In this document: positions 22,038 to 33,699 of the stretch, piece after piece
Layout of the letters: the number at the start of each line of letters is the position of its first letter
Numbering within the stretch: position 1 is the first letter of the stretch
NCBI GenBank assembly: GCA_023213395.1
Contig: CM041465.1
Location: 187,929,741-187,993,740, forward strand
DNA length: 64,000 nucleotides
Direction of reading: 5' to 3'
DNA from: Cycas panzhihuaensis
Taxonomy: Eukaryota > Cycadophyta
Translations under genes and position numbers: made by a program
The notes under the pieces: generated by a model
Databases searched by the model: none
The model's input: only the letters and a program-made list of their open reading frames with translations
Told to the model about the DNA's origin: nothing

Positions 22038-23099
22038 TTAGGTTTGTCGTCCCTTTAGGTACTTTAGAATTCTCCTTGCGGCCTTCCAGTGTCTCGTTTT
22101 AGGATTTTGCATGTATCTGGATACTAATCCTACTGAATGTGATATGTCAGGCCTGGTGGCTATTAGATAAATCAAACTTTCGATCAATTGTCTATATAAG
22201 GTGATGTCTGCTACCTGCTCCATATCATCTGCTGCTAGATCACAATTTATTTCCATGGGTGTGGCACATGGATTGCAATTTTCCATATGGAATTTGCTCA
22301 ATAGATCTTTGATGTATTTGCTCTGGGATAAAGCAACATAACCTTGTTGTTGATCTATTTCTAATCCCAGGTAATAGCTTAGGAGGCCCAAATCTGTCAT
22401 TTCAAATTCTTGCTTGAGTTGTTCTTTTATATCTACAATGGATTATTCATCATTGCTGGTGAGATCCATGTCATTCACATAAATAACAATTATTGTGATT
22501 TTTCCACCATTTTTCCTTATGTATAAGCTAAGGTCTGAATCACATCATTTAAAGCAGTTTTGACACAGGTATTGATCTAATTTTGCGTACCAAGGTCGAG
22601 GGGCTTGCTTTAATCCATATAGAGCCTTTTCTAATTTGCACAATAGATGCTCTTGTCCTTCTTTGACGTATCCTTCGGGTTGTCTCATATAAACTTCCTC
22701 TTCCAATTCCCCATTCAAGAGGGCACTTTTTACATCTAACTGAAAGATTTTCCAATCTTGCATAGCAACTAGTGCAATCAATGTCCTTACAGTGTTTAGT
22801 TTGGCCACAAGAGAAAAGGTTTCTTCAAAGTCTACTCCGGTTGTTTGAGTGTATCCTCTTGCAACAAGCCGTGCTTTGTGCTTCTCTATTTTGCCATTGG
22901 TTCCCTCCTTAATTTTGTAGACCCATCTGCAACTAACTACAGATTTGTTGGCAGGTAGCTCTACCAGTTCCCATGTTTGATTTTTCCTAATTGAGTCCAT
23001 TTCACTGCCCATGGATGTCTTCCACTCATGTTGATCTTTAGCCTCCTGAAAGGTCTGTGGTTCGACTCTGCTTATTAGGGCCCTTGGCTTTTGACTTCA
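22038..23099 (-). pseudogene. C2 reverse transcriptase (broken)
   Basis: The frame 23012-22545 has MDSIRKNQTWELVELP, WVYKIKEGTNGKIEKHKARL, ARGYTQTTGVDFEETF, FQLDVKSALLNGELEEEVYM and LYGLKQAPRPWYAKLD. After a stop, IVIYVNDM replaces the catalytic YVDDM, so one essential Asp is Asn. The last part (22400-22038) has MTDLGLLSYYLGLEI, LSQSKYIKDLLSKF, ATRPDISHSVGLVSRYM and HWKAARRILKYLKG. The lost active-site Asp and two frame breaks make it dead. Confidence 0.93.
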
Positions 23100-24499
23100 T
23101 GTTCTGTGTTCAAGCACATTGCCTTTTCCTTCTTCGATTGTTTTGATGAACCATCTGGGTAACTTCTTCTATTTTTGTGTACATTCTTCAATGTCTGTTT
23201 CCTCCGTTGATTGTTCTATGACTGATTCTTCTCCTTCTGGTGTTTCATTTTGAACTGATGAAGAGGAAGGAGATGATTCTGCAGAGGATATTTCCTGTAA
23301 GGTTATTTCAGACACAGCTTCTTGTTCCGCCTCCTTTTTATTTCCTTCGATTATTCTAACTTGTGAAGTGTCATTTGAGCCATCTTCTTCATTGAAAACA
23401 ACATCTCTACTTACGTAGATTTTATTGGATTTAGGATCTATGCATTTGTAGGCTTTGGAGTTTTTGCTGTAACCTATCATAATGCATTGTATGGTTTTTG
23501 CATCAATTTTAGACCTCCTTTTATTAGGTATGTGAACAAAAGCTTGGCTATCAAATACTTTAAGTGAACTTACATCAGGTTTCCTACCCGTCCAGGCTTC
23601 TTTTGGAGTGATGTTCTTTAGAGATTTTGTTGGACTTCGATTTATTAGATAGCAGGCGATACTTATTGCCTCAACCCAATATGATTTTGGAACTTCCTTT
23701 CTGTGAACCATACTTCTGGCCATTTCCATTAGAGTCCTATTTTTCCTTTCTGCAACTCCATTAGATTGTGGTGTATATGGAGTTGTGACATGCCTGCAAA
23801 TTCCGTGCAACTTACAGTAGTTCAAGAACTCCTTTGATATGTATTCACCTCCTCCATCTGATCTGATGCACTTGATTTTTGTTCCTGATTCTAGCTTTGC
23901 TTCTGCTTTAAATTTTTTGAATATTTCGAAGACTTCTGACTTGTTGTGAAGAAAGTAAACCCATACTCTTCGAGTAAAATCATCAATGAAGGTTAGAAAA
24001 TACCTGTATCCATTGATTGAGAGTGGTGTGATGGGACCACACAGATCTGTATGAATTAATTCTAATTTTGATTGTGCTCTCCAACTGCTTTCTTTAAATG
24101 AATGTCGGTGCTGTTTGCCAAATTGGCAGCCTTTGCAAACAAAGTTGTCAGAAGAAATATGGGGCAACCCATTTACTATTCCTGACTTTTCCATTGATTT
24201 TAGTGTTTCAGTTGGAAGATGTCCATACTTCAAATGGCAAATTTTATTGTCAGTTTTAATAGCACTACAAGCTTTTTCTTCTACATTGGGAAGCACAGGA
24301 TCTGACAGAAGTTTGTACAGATCATTATGCCTTTTGCAATGGTTTCTCCATTGTTCTTCATGTCTAGAATATGACAATAACCTTCTTCATAAAAAATTGT
24401 CCTTAGTCCCTTTTTGCTAAGTTGTGAGACAGAAAGAAGGTTCATTTTTAGGCCAGGGACTAACAGAACATTCCCAATTTTTTTTACATTTACTTGCAA
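23100..24499 (-). pseudogene. C2 integrase (mostly intact frame)
   Basis: The longest clean pol frame, 24377-23169. The zinc-binding H-H-C-C region is seen as LKYGHLPTETLKSM and NFVCKGCQFGKQHRHSF. The core has HTDLCGPITPLSINGYRYF and FIDDFTRRVWVYFL, then CIRSDGGGEYISKEF and TPYTPQSNGVAERKNRTLME, so the D, D and E catalytic acids are all present. The C-terminal region ends with Ser/Glu-rich linker. The region before it (24499-24281, VLLVPGLKMNLLSVSQLSKK) is in another frame, so a frameshift near 24370 separates it from the protease. Confidence 0.95.
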
Positions 24500-24800
24500 A
24501 TTGATGGCAATGGTACCTACCCCCTTTATGTCAAGTGGGTATTTATCTCCTAGTTCAACTGTCGAAGTCGCATGGCTTTAGGGCCTCAAACCAGTCTTCA
24601 CGATTGGTCATGTGTTGCGAAGCTCCCAAATCAACATACCATACATCGCCATCTTTTAGACTTGTGGCCAGAGCAACGATGAATGCAGTTTCTTCTTCCT
24701 CTTCCTCTATTTTTTCTTTGCTATATCCTCCAACAAGTCGTTTCCCTCTTTGAATATTGATCCTTCTTTGTGGGCATTGATATGGGTAATGCCCGGATTG
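24500..24800 (-). pseudogene. C2 protease (broken)
   Basis: WYVDLGASQHMTNREDWF carries the catalytic site; the usual DSGAS is DLGAS here. It is followed by an early stop and a frame change toward the integrase. A run of Glu (EEEEEETAFIVALA) joins it to the zinc knuckles. Confidence 0.85.
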
Positions 24801-25616
24801 CCCGCAGTGGTAAGAAATATCAAAAATTCTGCATGTACTAGAGATGTGCCCGGTTTTTCCACAGTTGAAACATATTATGGTATCTCTGCTTCGTCCACGT
24901 CCCCTGAATTCTTGCCAGCGTCCACATCCTCTGATGTCTGGAGTCGGTCCTCGTCCACAAGCCTAGTTTCGTCCACGTGGGCCTAGATTCAATCTAGACG
25001 CAAATGCGTCCTCTAGTTTTGAATAATCCTCATAGCGCTTGTTCCTCTGTTCCTGTCTTAATAGCAGCCATGTCAATTCATCAAGAGTCATTTTATCAAT
25101 CTGGTTACTGTTTGTAATGGTGTTAATGGTTATGCCAAAGGATTTTGGTAACTTGGTTGCCACCAGTTCCACTAGCTCTTGTTATGAAATCATACCTCCT
25201 GCACTCAATAGATTATTTCTAATTGAAATAACTTTATGTATGAATTCTGTTATAGTCTCATTTTCCTTCATGTGCAGTTTGTACAATTCTTCCTTAAGTG
25301 CAATTATCCTAGCTTTGTTCTTCTGCTCATATAAATTCTCAAGATATTTCCAAATATCTGATGAAGAGTTTAATTTCTCTATGTATACCAGGAGTGAATA
25401 TGAAACTGACATCTTTAAAATAAGCATTCCTATATTATCTCTCTCCTCCCAACTTGCTAACTTTGGATCTGTGGCATTTGAACGAATTTCAGACCCATTC
25501 GCAATATTCCAATCATTTTTAACTCTTAAAATAGTTTCCACTTTAATTTTCCATATATGGTAATTGGAATCAGTTAGTTTTCCTTGATTAGGCAAGGTTA
25601 GGATTGCAGAAGCCAT
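24801..25616 (-). pseudogene. C2 gag (broken by stops)
   Basis: I choose the ATG at 25616, giving MASAILTLPNQGKLTDSN, which matches C3 Gag (MASSILALNDQDKLTKTD). The helical core has YHIWKIKVETILRVKND, NLYEQKNKARIIALKEELY and LHMKENETITEFI. It is stopped at 25182, then continues (25172-24963) with TKLPKSFGITINTI. After another stop come two zinc knuckles: CFNCGKTGHISSTC, intact, and a second with the first Cys lost (SYHCGQSGHYPYQC). Confidence 0.92.
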
Positions 25617-26291
25617 TTGATCTGAGAGAATCAAGGACTAACAGAGTTGGACCATACAATTGTACGGATTTCCGTACAAAAATGAGATGGTACGGAACGA
25701 GACAAAGTGTACCTCAAAAGAAGGAGGATGAAGAGAGGATTTCAGACCTGATATTAGATTTTCAAGATAGGTTTTAGACTGTGAGAAAATTGGCTCGAAA
25801 GACAAGGGGGCGCGGCTAGGGTTTAGCACAATTTGACTCGTATCTCCAAAAAAACTCCACTGAATTTCTTAAAGTCGGTCACAATGTCTTCACAGCATTG
25901 ATACACAGAGTTTATGACAGATTTAATCCAAAAATCTAAGAAAAATCGAGAGAAATTTATGAAGGTACCTCCAAACCCGCGCGGACTGGTAAAGTGGCCA
26001 AAATCGCCTTCAAACATGCTTGGATGACTTCGACCTTGAAGACAGAAGTGACGGGGGGGTCAAGATCTACTTGCTAGTGAAATTTCGTCTCAATCTGAGA
26101 CACTGGATTTTTCTAGTCCGTACAACCATACGGTTCCGTACACAGGTCGTACGACGTCTTTAATCGCCTCCAGATCTGCCCTTCTAACAGTCTTGACTCT
26201 TAATCCAGCGTTTGTTGGCTTCTGGGTCTGTCTTACTCTGGTATTGCCTTTATCAGACGCTAATCCCTCTATCAAACAGGCAGGGTGACCT

Positions 26292-26513
26292 GCTCTGATA
26301 CCATGATAGCAATCTCAATTGAGATGAACAAAAAACTTGCATTCCATGGAGATTTAGTCTCCTTTAAGTATACATCATACAAGATGACTGTTACAAATTG
26401 AATTGTAACGAATCCACCTTTGATTGCCAAGTGTCAACATCTTATGTGAGTTACGTTTGAGGGTATTTCAACATTACCTCTTTTGTACCTAGATAAAACA
26501 TTACGCTCTAACA
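26292..26513 (-). repeat. C2 5' LTR with primer-binding site
   Basis: LTR 26304-26513 starts TGATAGCAATCTC and ends TACGCTCTAACA. GCTCTGATACCA at 26292-26303 abuts it and is the exact tRNA-Met primer site in reverse. The region 25617-26291 between it and gag is leader without a gene. Confidence 0.97.
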
Positions 26514-26518
26514 GTGTT

Positions 26519-27100
26519 TACCTTATGGGACCAAGCATGGTGGTGGTACCTAGCCCACCACCATATCCTTAGAACATGGAATGAACTACAGTATGCATTT
26601 CGACTAAAGATTCGATCCACCCCAAAGCATACCAATCTCAAGGTTCCTAGTAAGAGAATTCCCCAATCGACACCTTATCAAATGTAAGCGTGTGTAGAAA
26701 CATTGGAGCATTCCCAAATCTCACTGGAATCATTTGTTTATTCATATATTAGGCACACTAGCGAAGTAATGGTTCCTAAAACAGGAACGGGTTAGGGCTA
26801 TATCCTGGGACCAACTAGAACATTTGTTTGTGAAAGCATTCTCTTATTCTTCAAATAATAAAGTGATACATAAAGTATTAAGAAACATAAGGGATATGTG
26901 TATAGAAGTAGAAAAGAATTTCATGTCAATTGGAAACATTATGGATACAAAAAGTAATGAGAATGAGGAGGAGGGGAAGGAGAAGGAAGTTCTCAACTTT
27001 CCTCCAGAATACACAGAGTTAAAATATGAACAACAGGATATAGAAGAAACTCTTGCACATAAATTAAGAGAAAAGAATTAGATACAACAAGAAGAACCAA
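26519..27100 (+). pseudogene. G1 linker, second half (before RT)
   Basis: Resumes after C2 with TLWDQAWWWYLAHHHILRTW and, past frame breaks, a clean 85-residue frame (26824-27081) with KVIHKVLRNIRDMCIEVEKN and NFPPEYTELKYEQQDIEETL. The same block stands before RT in G2. Its function is unknown to me. Confidence 0.65.
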
Positions 27101-27990
27101 GAACAACCCAAATCAATCTCGGTATCCAAACTGAACCCAAAAACATTACCGTTGGAGATTACTGGGTCGAGAAAACGTTGGTAGAAGCATAAGCCCTCTT
27201 TGAGGAGTACAAGGATGTATTTGCGTGGTCATATAAAGACCTCAAGGGCATTCCACCAAAAATTGGAATGCATCACATTGATCTAATTGAAGGAGAAAAA
27301 CCAGTAAAGCAAAGACCCTACAGAATGAATCCTCATTACAAAGAAAAAGTCAAGGTAGAATTGGGCAAAATGCTCAAAGTAGGCTATATTTATGAGATAG
27401 AATACAATGATTGGGTAAGCCCAATAGTAGTAGTACTGAAGAAAAATGGGAAAATTCAAGTCTGCGTAGATTATCAACAACTCAATAAAGTCACTAAAAA
27501 GGATCCATTCCCCATCCCTTTCACAGAAGACATACTAGAAACAATGGGTGGGAAGGAAATTTACTCCTTTACAGATGGATTCAACGGATATAACCAAGTG
27601 AGTCTTGCATTGGAAGACTGGCCCAAGAGAACTTTCATAATCTAATGGGGTACTTATGCTTATCGAGTAATGCCTTTTGGACTTACGAATGCACTGGCAA
27701 TATTTCAGAGGATAGTACTCAATATTTTCAAAAAATTAGTGGAAGAAACTGTTGCAATATTTCTTGACGACTGGACATTATATGGGATAATGAAAAACCA
27801 TATAGAGAATCTGAGAACAATGCTACAAACATGTTGAGAGAATAAATTGTGTTTAAGTCTAGAAAAATGTACTTTCCTAGTACTCTTCAGGAACCTCTTA
27901 AGACATGTGATTAACAAAGAAGGATTAATCATGTAGCCAACAAAAGTAGCTACTATCTTACATTACCCCCCAACCCCAAAATAGAAAACA
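27101..27990 (+). pseudogene. G1 reverse transcriptase (broken)
   Basis: Begins YKDVFAWSYKDLKGIP and KQRPYRMNPHYKEKVKVEL. A clean frame at 27268-27645 includes DWVSPIVVVLKKNGKIQVCV, DYQQLNKVTKKDPFPIPF and FTDGFNGYNQV. After a stop: TYAYRVMPFGLTNALAIF, then the catalytic box FLDDWTLYG with both Asp residues. Gypsy elements usually have YVDD or FMDD here; FLDDW is shared with G4 and so is a lineage mark. Stops near 27645 and 27837 inactivate it. Confidence 0.92.
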
Positions 27991-28719
27991 AATCAAAGGA
28001 TTTTTGGGATTAACAGGTTATTATCGCAAGTTCGTAAAAGGGTATGTACAAATATTTGGACCTTTGGAGTATTTGTTGAAAAAGGAAATAGATTGACGAT
28101 GGGGGCCAGAATGTCAAAGAGCATTTGAAACTTTAAAATAGGCAATAGCTTTAGCACCTATACTATGTTTTCCAAATTGAAACAAAATATTCCATATGCA
28201 TGTCGATGCCTCCTAGTTTGCCATTGGTTGTGCTCTAGCTCAGTCGGGGCAGAATAATGTGGATTGACCTATTTACTTTGCAATTTGGAAGTTAACCAAG
28301 GCAAAACAGAATTACATGACCACAGAAAGAGAAGGGTTAGGAATGGTGTATGCCTTACAAAAGTTTCGACACTATCTCTTATTGAATCCCTTCATATTTT
28401 ATGTGAATCATCAAGCATTAGTGTACCTAGTCAACAAACCACTGTTAAAAGGTTGTATTAATCAATCACTAGTGTTATTTCAAGAGTTTACTTTCTAGAT
28501 TGTGGTAAAACCAAGGAAAGCCCATATTATCCTAGACCAACTCTCTCGAATCCACAATGGTGAAAAAACCATAGGGGTACTTGACGACTTGCCGAATACA
28601 ACACTCTTCAATATTGAAGCAGTCCATGTTGAATGGTACCAAGATATCATGGAGTTCCTAATCACATGACAATGTCCTCCAAAGTTGGACAAAGCCCAAA
28701 AAAGGAACATAATAAGAAA
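27991..28719 (+). pseudogene. G1 RNase H (broken)
   Basis: The start near 28190 reads HMHVDAS-FAIGCALAQSG with one stop inside. A clean frame 28316-28498 has MTTEREGLGMVYALQKFRHY and LVYLVNKPLLKGCIN, then, after a stop, DQLSRIHNGEK. The text matches G2 and G4 at the same position. Several early frameshifts lie at 27960-28190. Confidence 0.82.
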
Positions 28720-29880
28720 AGTAGAACCTTACCAGTTGATCGGAGAAGAGCTATATTGACTTGGACCGAGCGACGTTTTACGACAATGTATTCGATTGCA
28801 TGAGGTAGAACAAATAATATCCCAAGCTGACGAGGGTATATTGGGAGGACATACAGGCGTGAAAAACACTTAAAGGAAGATACTGGCAACCAGATTCTGG
28901 TGTCCAACTCTCTTTGAGGATGTGAAGGATTGGGTAAAGAAATGTGGTTATTGTCAAAGGGTTGGAAAACTAAAACCTACAGACTTCGACCCTTCAAACA
29001 CAATCTTTCCTCTAGCACCATTTGAAAAATGAGGTTTAGACTTTATTAGACCAATTAAACCGACAGCACGAAGAACACAAACTAGATACATTCTGGTTGC
29101 CACAGATTATGCAAGCAAGTGGGTAGAAGCCAGGCCTTACGCAAAGCTGACACACCTAATATTGCTTAATTCTTATATGAAGTTATTACAACGAGGTTTG
29201 GATGTCCCATTGAATTAATTAGTGACCAAGGGGCCCACTTCTTAAATGAAATAGTCAATGAACTAACATAAACTTTTTTGATCTCCCATCATAAATTGAC
29301 ACCCTATTAACCTCGAGCAAATGGACAAGTAGAAAGTTCCAATATGATTCTAGAAAACTGTTTACGGAAAATATGTGATGTTGGAAGATCTGATTGGGCA
29401 GAAAAGCTATGCTCAGTGTTATGGGCATTCTGCACAACTTACAAATAGGCAACAGGGCAAATATAATTCAAACTAGTCTATGGGACTGAAGCCACATTGC
29501 CATTAAGTTTCAAATTCCAAGCTTGAGAATAGCATTGGCCTACCAATTGGACGATACAGAGTCTTTAAGAGAATGTTTATGGCAATTAATCCAGCTTGAT
29601 GAAGATTGACACAAAACAAAATGGTTACAAGAGGTAGAAAAAACAAGACAGAAGGTATGGCACGACCGCCATTTAAGAGCTTCATAATTTAGAGAAGGAG
29701 ATTAGGTTTTATTATATGATAGTAAATTCCGCACTCATCCAGGGAAGTTGAAACTTTCATGACTAGGACCATATTGAGTTGAACATATCTACTCCAATGG
29801 ATCAGTGCAATTAGAAGAGATAAATGGATATACGCTGCCTATGTTAGTCAATGGCAGTAGATTGAAGCTCTATCACCATT
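28720..29880 (+). pseudogene. G1 integrase (broken)
   Basis: Zinc-binding domain: HEVEQIISQADEGILGGHTG, then WVKKCGYCQRVGKLKP. Core: GLDFIRPIKPTARRTQ, ILVATDYASKWVEARPY. Later parts are frameshifted, with NGQVESSNMIL-type sequence at about 29320 for the Glu motif. The C-terminal domain reads GKLKLS-LGPY and ends NGSRLKLYHH at about 29880. No chromodomain is visible. Confidence 0.82.
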
Positions 29881-30620
29881 AGAGCATTATTCCAGTAGGA
29901 ATCAACTGGATGTATATTACGAGTTGATTGAAGTTGCAGACAACAAAAGTTGTCCTAGTACCAGAACTAGGAATCTACACCGATGCATAAATAGCAAAAA
30001 AATTACAAAAAAGAAAAAAAAGAAAAAATTAATTGTAACTCACAAAATCATATACTTAAGCAGAGTCTTGGACAGAATACCACATAAATCGGACAATTAT
30101 TTCATAAAACTGCACTATACGTTCCAAGTTTAGAACAAAAGCAGAACAGATTGGTGAAAAAGAGCTTGACAGATCAAGATACGTTCTCGATACAGAATGA
30201 GAATAGAACGGATCAACTAAAAAAGGGGACTCAACATATTAAAGGTTACATTCCAAATCTAGAATGGAAGGAAATACGAGTGAAGACATAAAAGTACAAG
30301 ATACGTTCCAAAAAGGGAATGCGAATGGGATAGACCAAAAGGAGAGGATAAAACAACCAAAATCCTGCGACCATTCCACTAGAAGAACACATGCAAACGG
30401 ATAGAGGTTACATCCTAGACCTGGTATGGTATCAGAAAGCAACGAGTGCCACAGAAAGAAAGCAGCAAGCAAGCATTCCATCCTCCATTCGAGAGAGTGA
30501 ACACACGCCTATGCTCGACATCCAAAACAATGAACGAACTAGGGTTATAAATACTTTGTATTTATTTTCAATATTAAATTTCAATTGCCTACGTTCCCTC
30601 CCTTTTCTGACCATAGGATG
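29881..30620 (+). other. G1 spacer between integrase and extra ORF
   Basis: Contains an A-rich run at 29996-30030 that matches the homopolymer-rich spacer of G2 and G3. No conserved protein is seen. Words such as AGAACGGAT and ATTCCA recur. Confidence 0.5.
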
Positions 30621-31695
30621 AAGATTGTAGGGATTTAAGAGACCTATCTGCCAAAACTCCAAGTAGAGATTGAGGAATTACCAATGTCCTTCCAAGATGA
30701 GATCAGACAAGCAAGATGGGGAGATTTTATTCTAATGCCTCCATTATACCGTGATTTTGAGCTTATGGAGTAGATTATAGTGGCTTTAAAAGTAAACATA
30801 GGGAAGCTTGAGGTGAGTTTAGAAGCTATTCATTTTGTGACAAGATTATTAAAAGAAGGGGAAGTTCCGACAGCCACAAAAAGGTCTGAGGTGGATTGGG
30901 AAATTTGGACACGAGAGCTATGTAATCCCAATACCCAAGTTTACTCTAGAGGAATTAAAATTGTGGATATCAGGGATAGCTAGTTACGATGGGCAGTGAA
31001 AATTATTGGGACCAAATTTTTGTTAAAACAAAAACACACTTATATTTCAGGAGGTATGATGCCCATACTATCATCATTGCGTGATGGGGTTTAGATGAAT
31101 GGTGTGAATTCCTCGCAAATAGTATAGAACAATAGTTTGGGGAATTACAAACTCACCCCTTTTGACAACCATCACTATTATTGGCCCCTCCTATTTTAGC
31201 AATGCCTAGATGCTAAGTCCCCATCCTTGCCTATCTGACTAGGGGAACCCACAATTAAAAAATGGATAAACACTATGCCTACTACTGCTCAAGATCCAAC
31301 AGTAAAAGGACAGTAAAAGCAGAAATGACCAAAATCTTGAGGTGGATTCAGCACAAACTAGGGGCTCCTTTTCCTCTACGACAAAACAAGTGACTAAGAA
31401 GGGCATCAAGCAAGGTAGGGAGCAACAAAAGGAAGAAATTATATGCAAATAATGGAAGATGGAGCCTCCGCTTACATCAGTGACTGAACCTGGAAAAGGT
31501 TCTTCTGAACAACCATTTAGGGAAAAAGGGAAACATATTATCCGGCTTCTAGTGGAATTCGAGCAAGGCTACAAAGCAGAGATCGCAGATCTACATGAAA
31601 AAATGAAAGAAAGGGATGCTATTATAGCTACATTGACCCAAATCAATGAAGAATTACTTCGAGCCAATGAGCCACTAGGGGAACTGGAACTATAG
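30621..31695 (+). pseudogene. G1 extra 3' ORF (unknown protein shared with G2)
   Basis: Starts with PMSFQDEIRQARWGDFILMP and YRDFELME, a stop, then the clean 30780-30983 frame: VTRLLKEGEVPTATKRSEVD, ELCNPNTQVYSRGIKIVDIR. Past a stop come LRWAVKIIGTKFLLKQKHTY and PSLLLAPPILAMPR. The last clean frame (31459-31695) has EKGKHIIRLLVEFEQGYKAE and the coiled-coil motif ERDAIIATLTQINEELLRAN, with a stop at 31695, about 90 bases before the 3' LTR. Total length would be near 350 residues. No known domain, signal peptide or membrane span is evident to me. Confidence 0.72.
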
Positions 31696-31784
31696 GAGCA
31701 GTCCTAATTCAAGGAGGGAGGAGGAAGAAGAATGATTTTTTTTTTGAAAAGGATGCTTAACCATTTTTGTTGACCTCGGATAGA

Positions 31785-32522
31785 TGTTACAATCGAAATT
31801 AACACTTGTGCGCCCGAAGGGAGGAACGTATGGTTAATTGTGATTTAATGTAGCTAATAAGTGTAGGACAATAGTTCGACAAGCGTTTGGGATGAAGAAT
31901 GGACGAGAAAATAGTGAACAAGCAAGCAGAACATTGTGTGTTCTGTCATAGGAATGCACTACACAAATAGAACGCATGCAACACAGTCTGGGAACGCACA
32001 AGGAATGATTGCGGAAAGGATAGGGCAGAAAGGAACCACGTGGATCAGAACCGTATGGACGCACGTGTGGACTAACCAACAACAAAACGGATTAACCCAG
32101 GGTTTGTTATGAAGAGGTGTGCATTAAGGAAAAGGGACATTTGTGACTCCTAGTCACAACTGTTCTCCAATAAGGATGCACAACCTATTTAAACATGATC
32201 AATCAAGGGGATTAATGTGAGAGCCGAGTAAAGTGATCCATTGGGCCCAATTTGGCACGAATAACCAGCCCAACATTGTATGGAAAAGAATGAGATGATG
32301 TAAACATTGACTATTGCTTAATGAAATTACACAGTTACATGGAATTTATGTGTATGAATGTAATGAGGAATGCATGATATTCTATCGTGTTTTATGATTA
32401 TATTGTGAACTTATGAGGCATAATTTAGTACATGAATGTGTATGTTGACTGCGAGCACACCCTAGACTATAGTGGAAACCTTGATAAGTGAATCTCTTAG
32501 TAGGACATATATAAAGTCAACA
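31785..32522 (+). repeat. G1 3' LTR
   Basis: Starts TGTTACAATCGAAATT, ends AAAGTCAACA. The stretch GTTGACCTCGGATAGA just before it is shared with G2 and G3 and takes the place of the plus-strand primer. Confidence 0.95.
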
Positions 32523-32527
32523 CCATC

Positions 32528-33699
32528 CTCCCTTGTTATAAACCCGTTGCCTTTGGGAGTGCTACTCTTTGATGGAGAAGATCGGTCACTGGGTGGGTGT
32601 GCCTGTAGAGAGGATGAAGAAGAGTTGTTACTCTCTCCCTCGAGATATGTTAAGGTTTGGGAAGGCAATTCTACCTCGGTACCCACACTTGACGTATAAT
32701 GAAGGTTGGGGTTTGGATTGGGATTAGAGTTGGGTAAGGAATTAGTGTTTGGGCTAGGGTTGGGGTTGGGGTTAGTGTTAGGATCTAGGGATAGGGATTT
32801 TGACTTTATGACTGCTTGACTAACTAAGGAAACATCATCCATGCATTCATTTTCTGCTACATTTGCTACACTATGACTGCACAGAACACCAATATATTCA
32901 TAATTATCAATTTTATTGCTCATGTCATTAGAAGTACATATAGAAAGCAAGTTACATTGGAAGGATGGAGGATTGACCTCATAAGACTCTTGCATCTAGT
33001 AATCTACAAATCTTTTTGTTCCTTCTTCATTAGAGAAACTATCAACATGTAATTTCCGAATTGGGTTTATATTCATGTGAATTGGTCATTTTCATTAGTT
33101 CTTTTACTGCATGATATAAATTTGTCTCCTTGAATGTCGATGATGTCTTGTCACTAGAAATTGTTGTGTTTGAGGCATTGTTTGGGATCATCTCGATTAA
33201 ATATTTTTGCTTTTTGAGCATAGGAAGAACCACTTCACTTCCACCATCTGTTAATGCAAAAGTCGCATCTCTCCAACTTTGGAGACATTCAATCTTATAC
33301 AACCATGGATGTCCTAACAATGTTGGGTAAGGCACCATTCCTTTTACCTCAACTATGCTGAAATCTATTAGCACCATAATATCTACTATGTCCACCTTCA
33401 CATTCGATGGCCTGCTCACTGGTTTGACCAAGAATTTGTTGGCCAACTTCGATGAGTACGTCGTGACTTCCAATTTAGGGCTACCCATTTTTTTCCATGT
33501 TGTTGTAGGTAGCACTTCTATTGCTACACCTTTGTCAATAATCATGCCATGGAATATTTCGCACAAAACTATGATGGTAATTGTGGGATCAAGGTTGAAA
33601 GAGGGTATTGCTTTTTTCAGACTCTTGATGGATTCTTGATGCTGTAATACACCCATTTTAATTCACTCAATGACTTGTTCTAGGGGAATAGTCAATTGT
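32528..33699 (-). pseudogene. G2 protease and Pro/Asn-rich linker (broken)
   Basis: Protease frame 33656-33042: GMIIDKGVAIEVLPTTTWKK, where DGG has become DKG, then LKLANELL-like KLANKFLVKPVSR, LLGHPWLYKIECLQSW and DGGSEVVLPML. The linker (32995-32528) has DPNTNPNPNPSPNTNSLPNS, then SSSSSLQAHPPSDRSSPS, which parallels G3. G1 interrupts it at 32523. Confidence 0.85.

Larger units (their letters stand above)
21315..26513 (-). mobile_element. Ty1/copia retrotransposon C2, complete but inactive
   Basis: Two 210-bp LTRs (21315-21524 and 26304-26513), a perfect TSD GTGTT (21310-21314 and 26514-26518), a perfect 12-base tRNA-Met primer site, and a polypurine tract give a full-length 5.2-kb element on the minus strand. 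Order gag-PR-IN-RT-RH is copia. My hand alignment of the LTRs finds 13 differences, 12 of them transitions. It is the youngest member of the central nest by position. About half a dozen stops or frameshifts disable it. Confidence 0.97.
17004..32522 (+). mobile_element. Ty3/gypsy retrotransposon G1, inserted in G2 and split by C2
   Basis: LTRs are 17004-17719 and 31785-32522. The TSD CCATC is perfect (16999-17003 and 32523-32527). On the plus strand: primer site, gag, protease, linker, interruption by copia C2 (TSD GTGTT), rest of linker, RT, RNase H, integrase, A-rich spacer, extra ORF, 3' LTR. Without C2 it is about 10.3 kb. It is the same lineage as G2, G3 and G4. The pol frames carry many stops. 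Confidence 0.95.

Noticed and set aside
26292-26303. tRNA-like sequence
   Set aside because: Only 12 bases, complementary to the tRNA-Met 3' end; a primer-binding site, not a tRNA gene. The same holds at 74, 38821 and 59135.
32690-32800. Telomere-like GGGTTGGGGTTAG repeats on the plus strand (also at about 50690-50810)
   Set aside because: Both are the antisense of NPNPNP-coding linker in G2 and G3 pol; the unit is irregular and inside an element.
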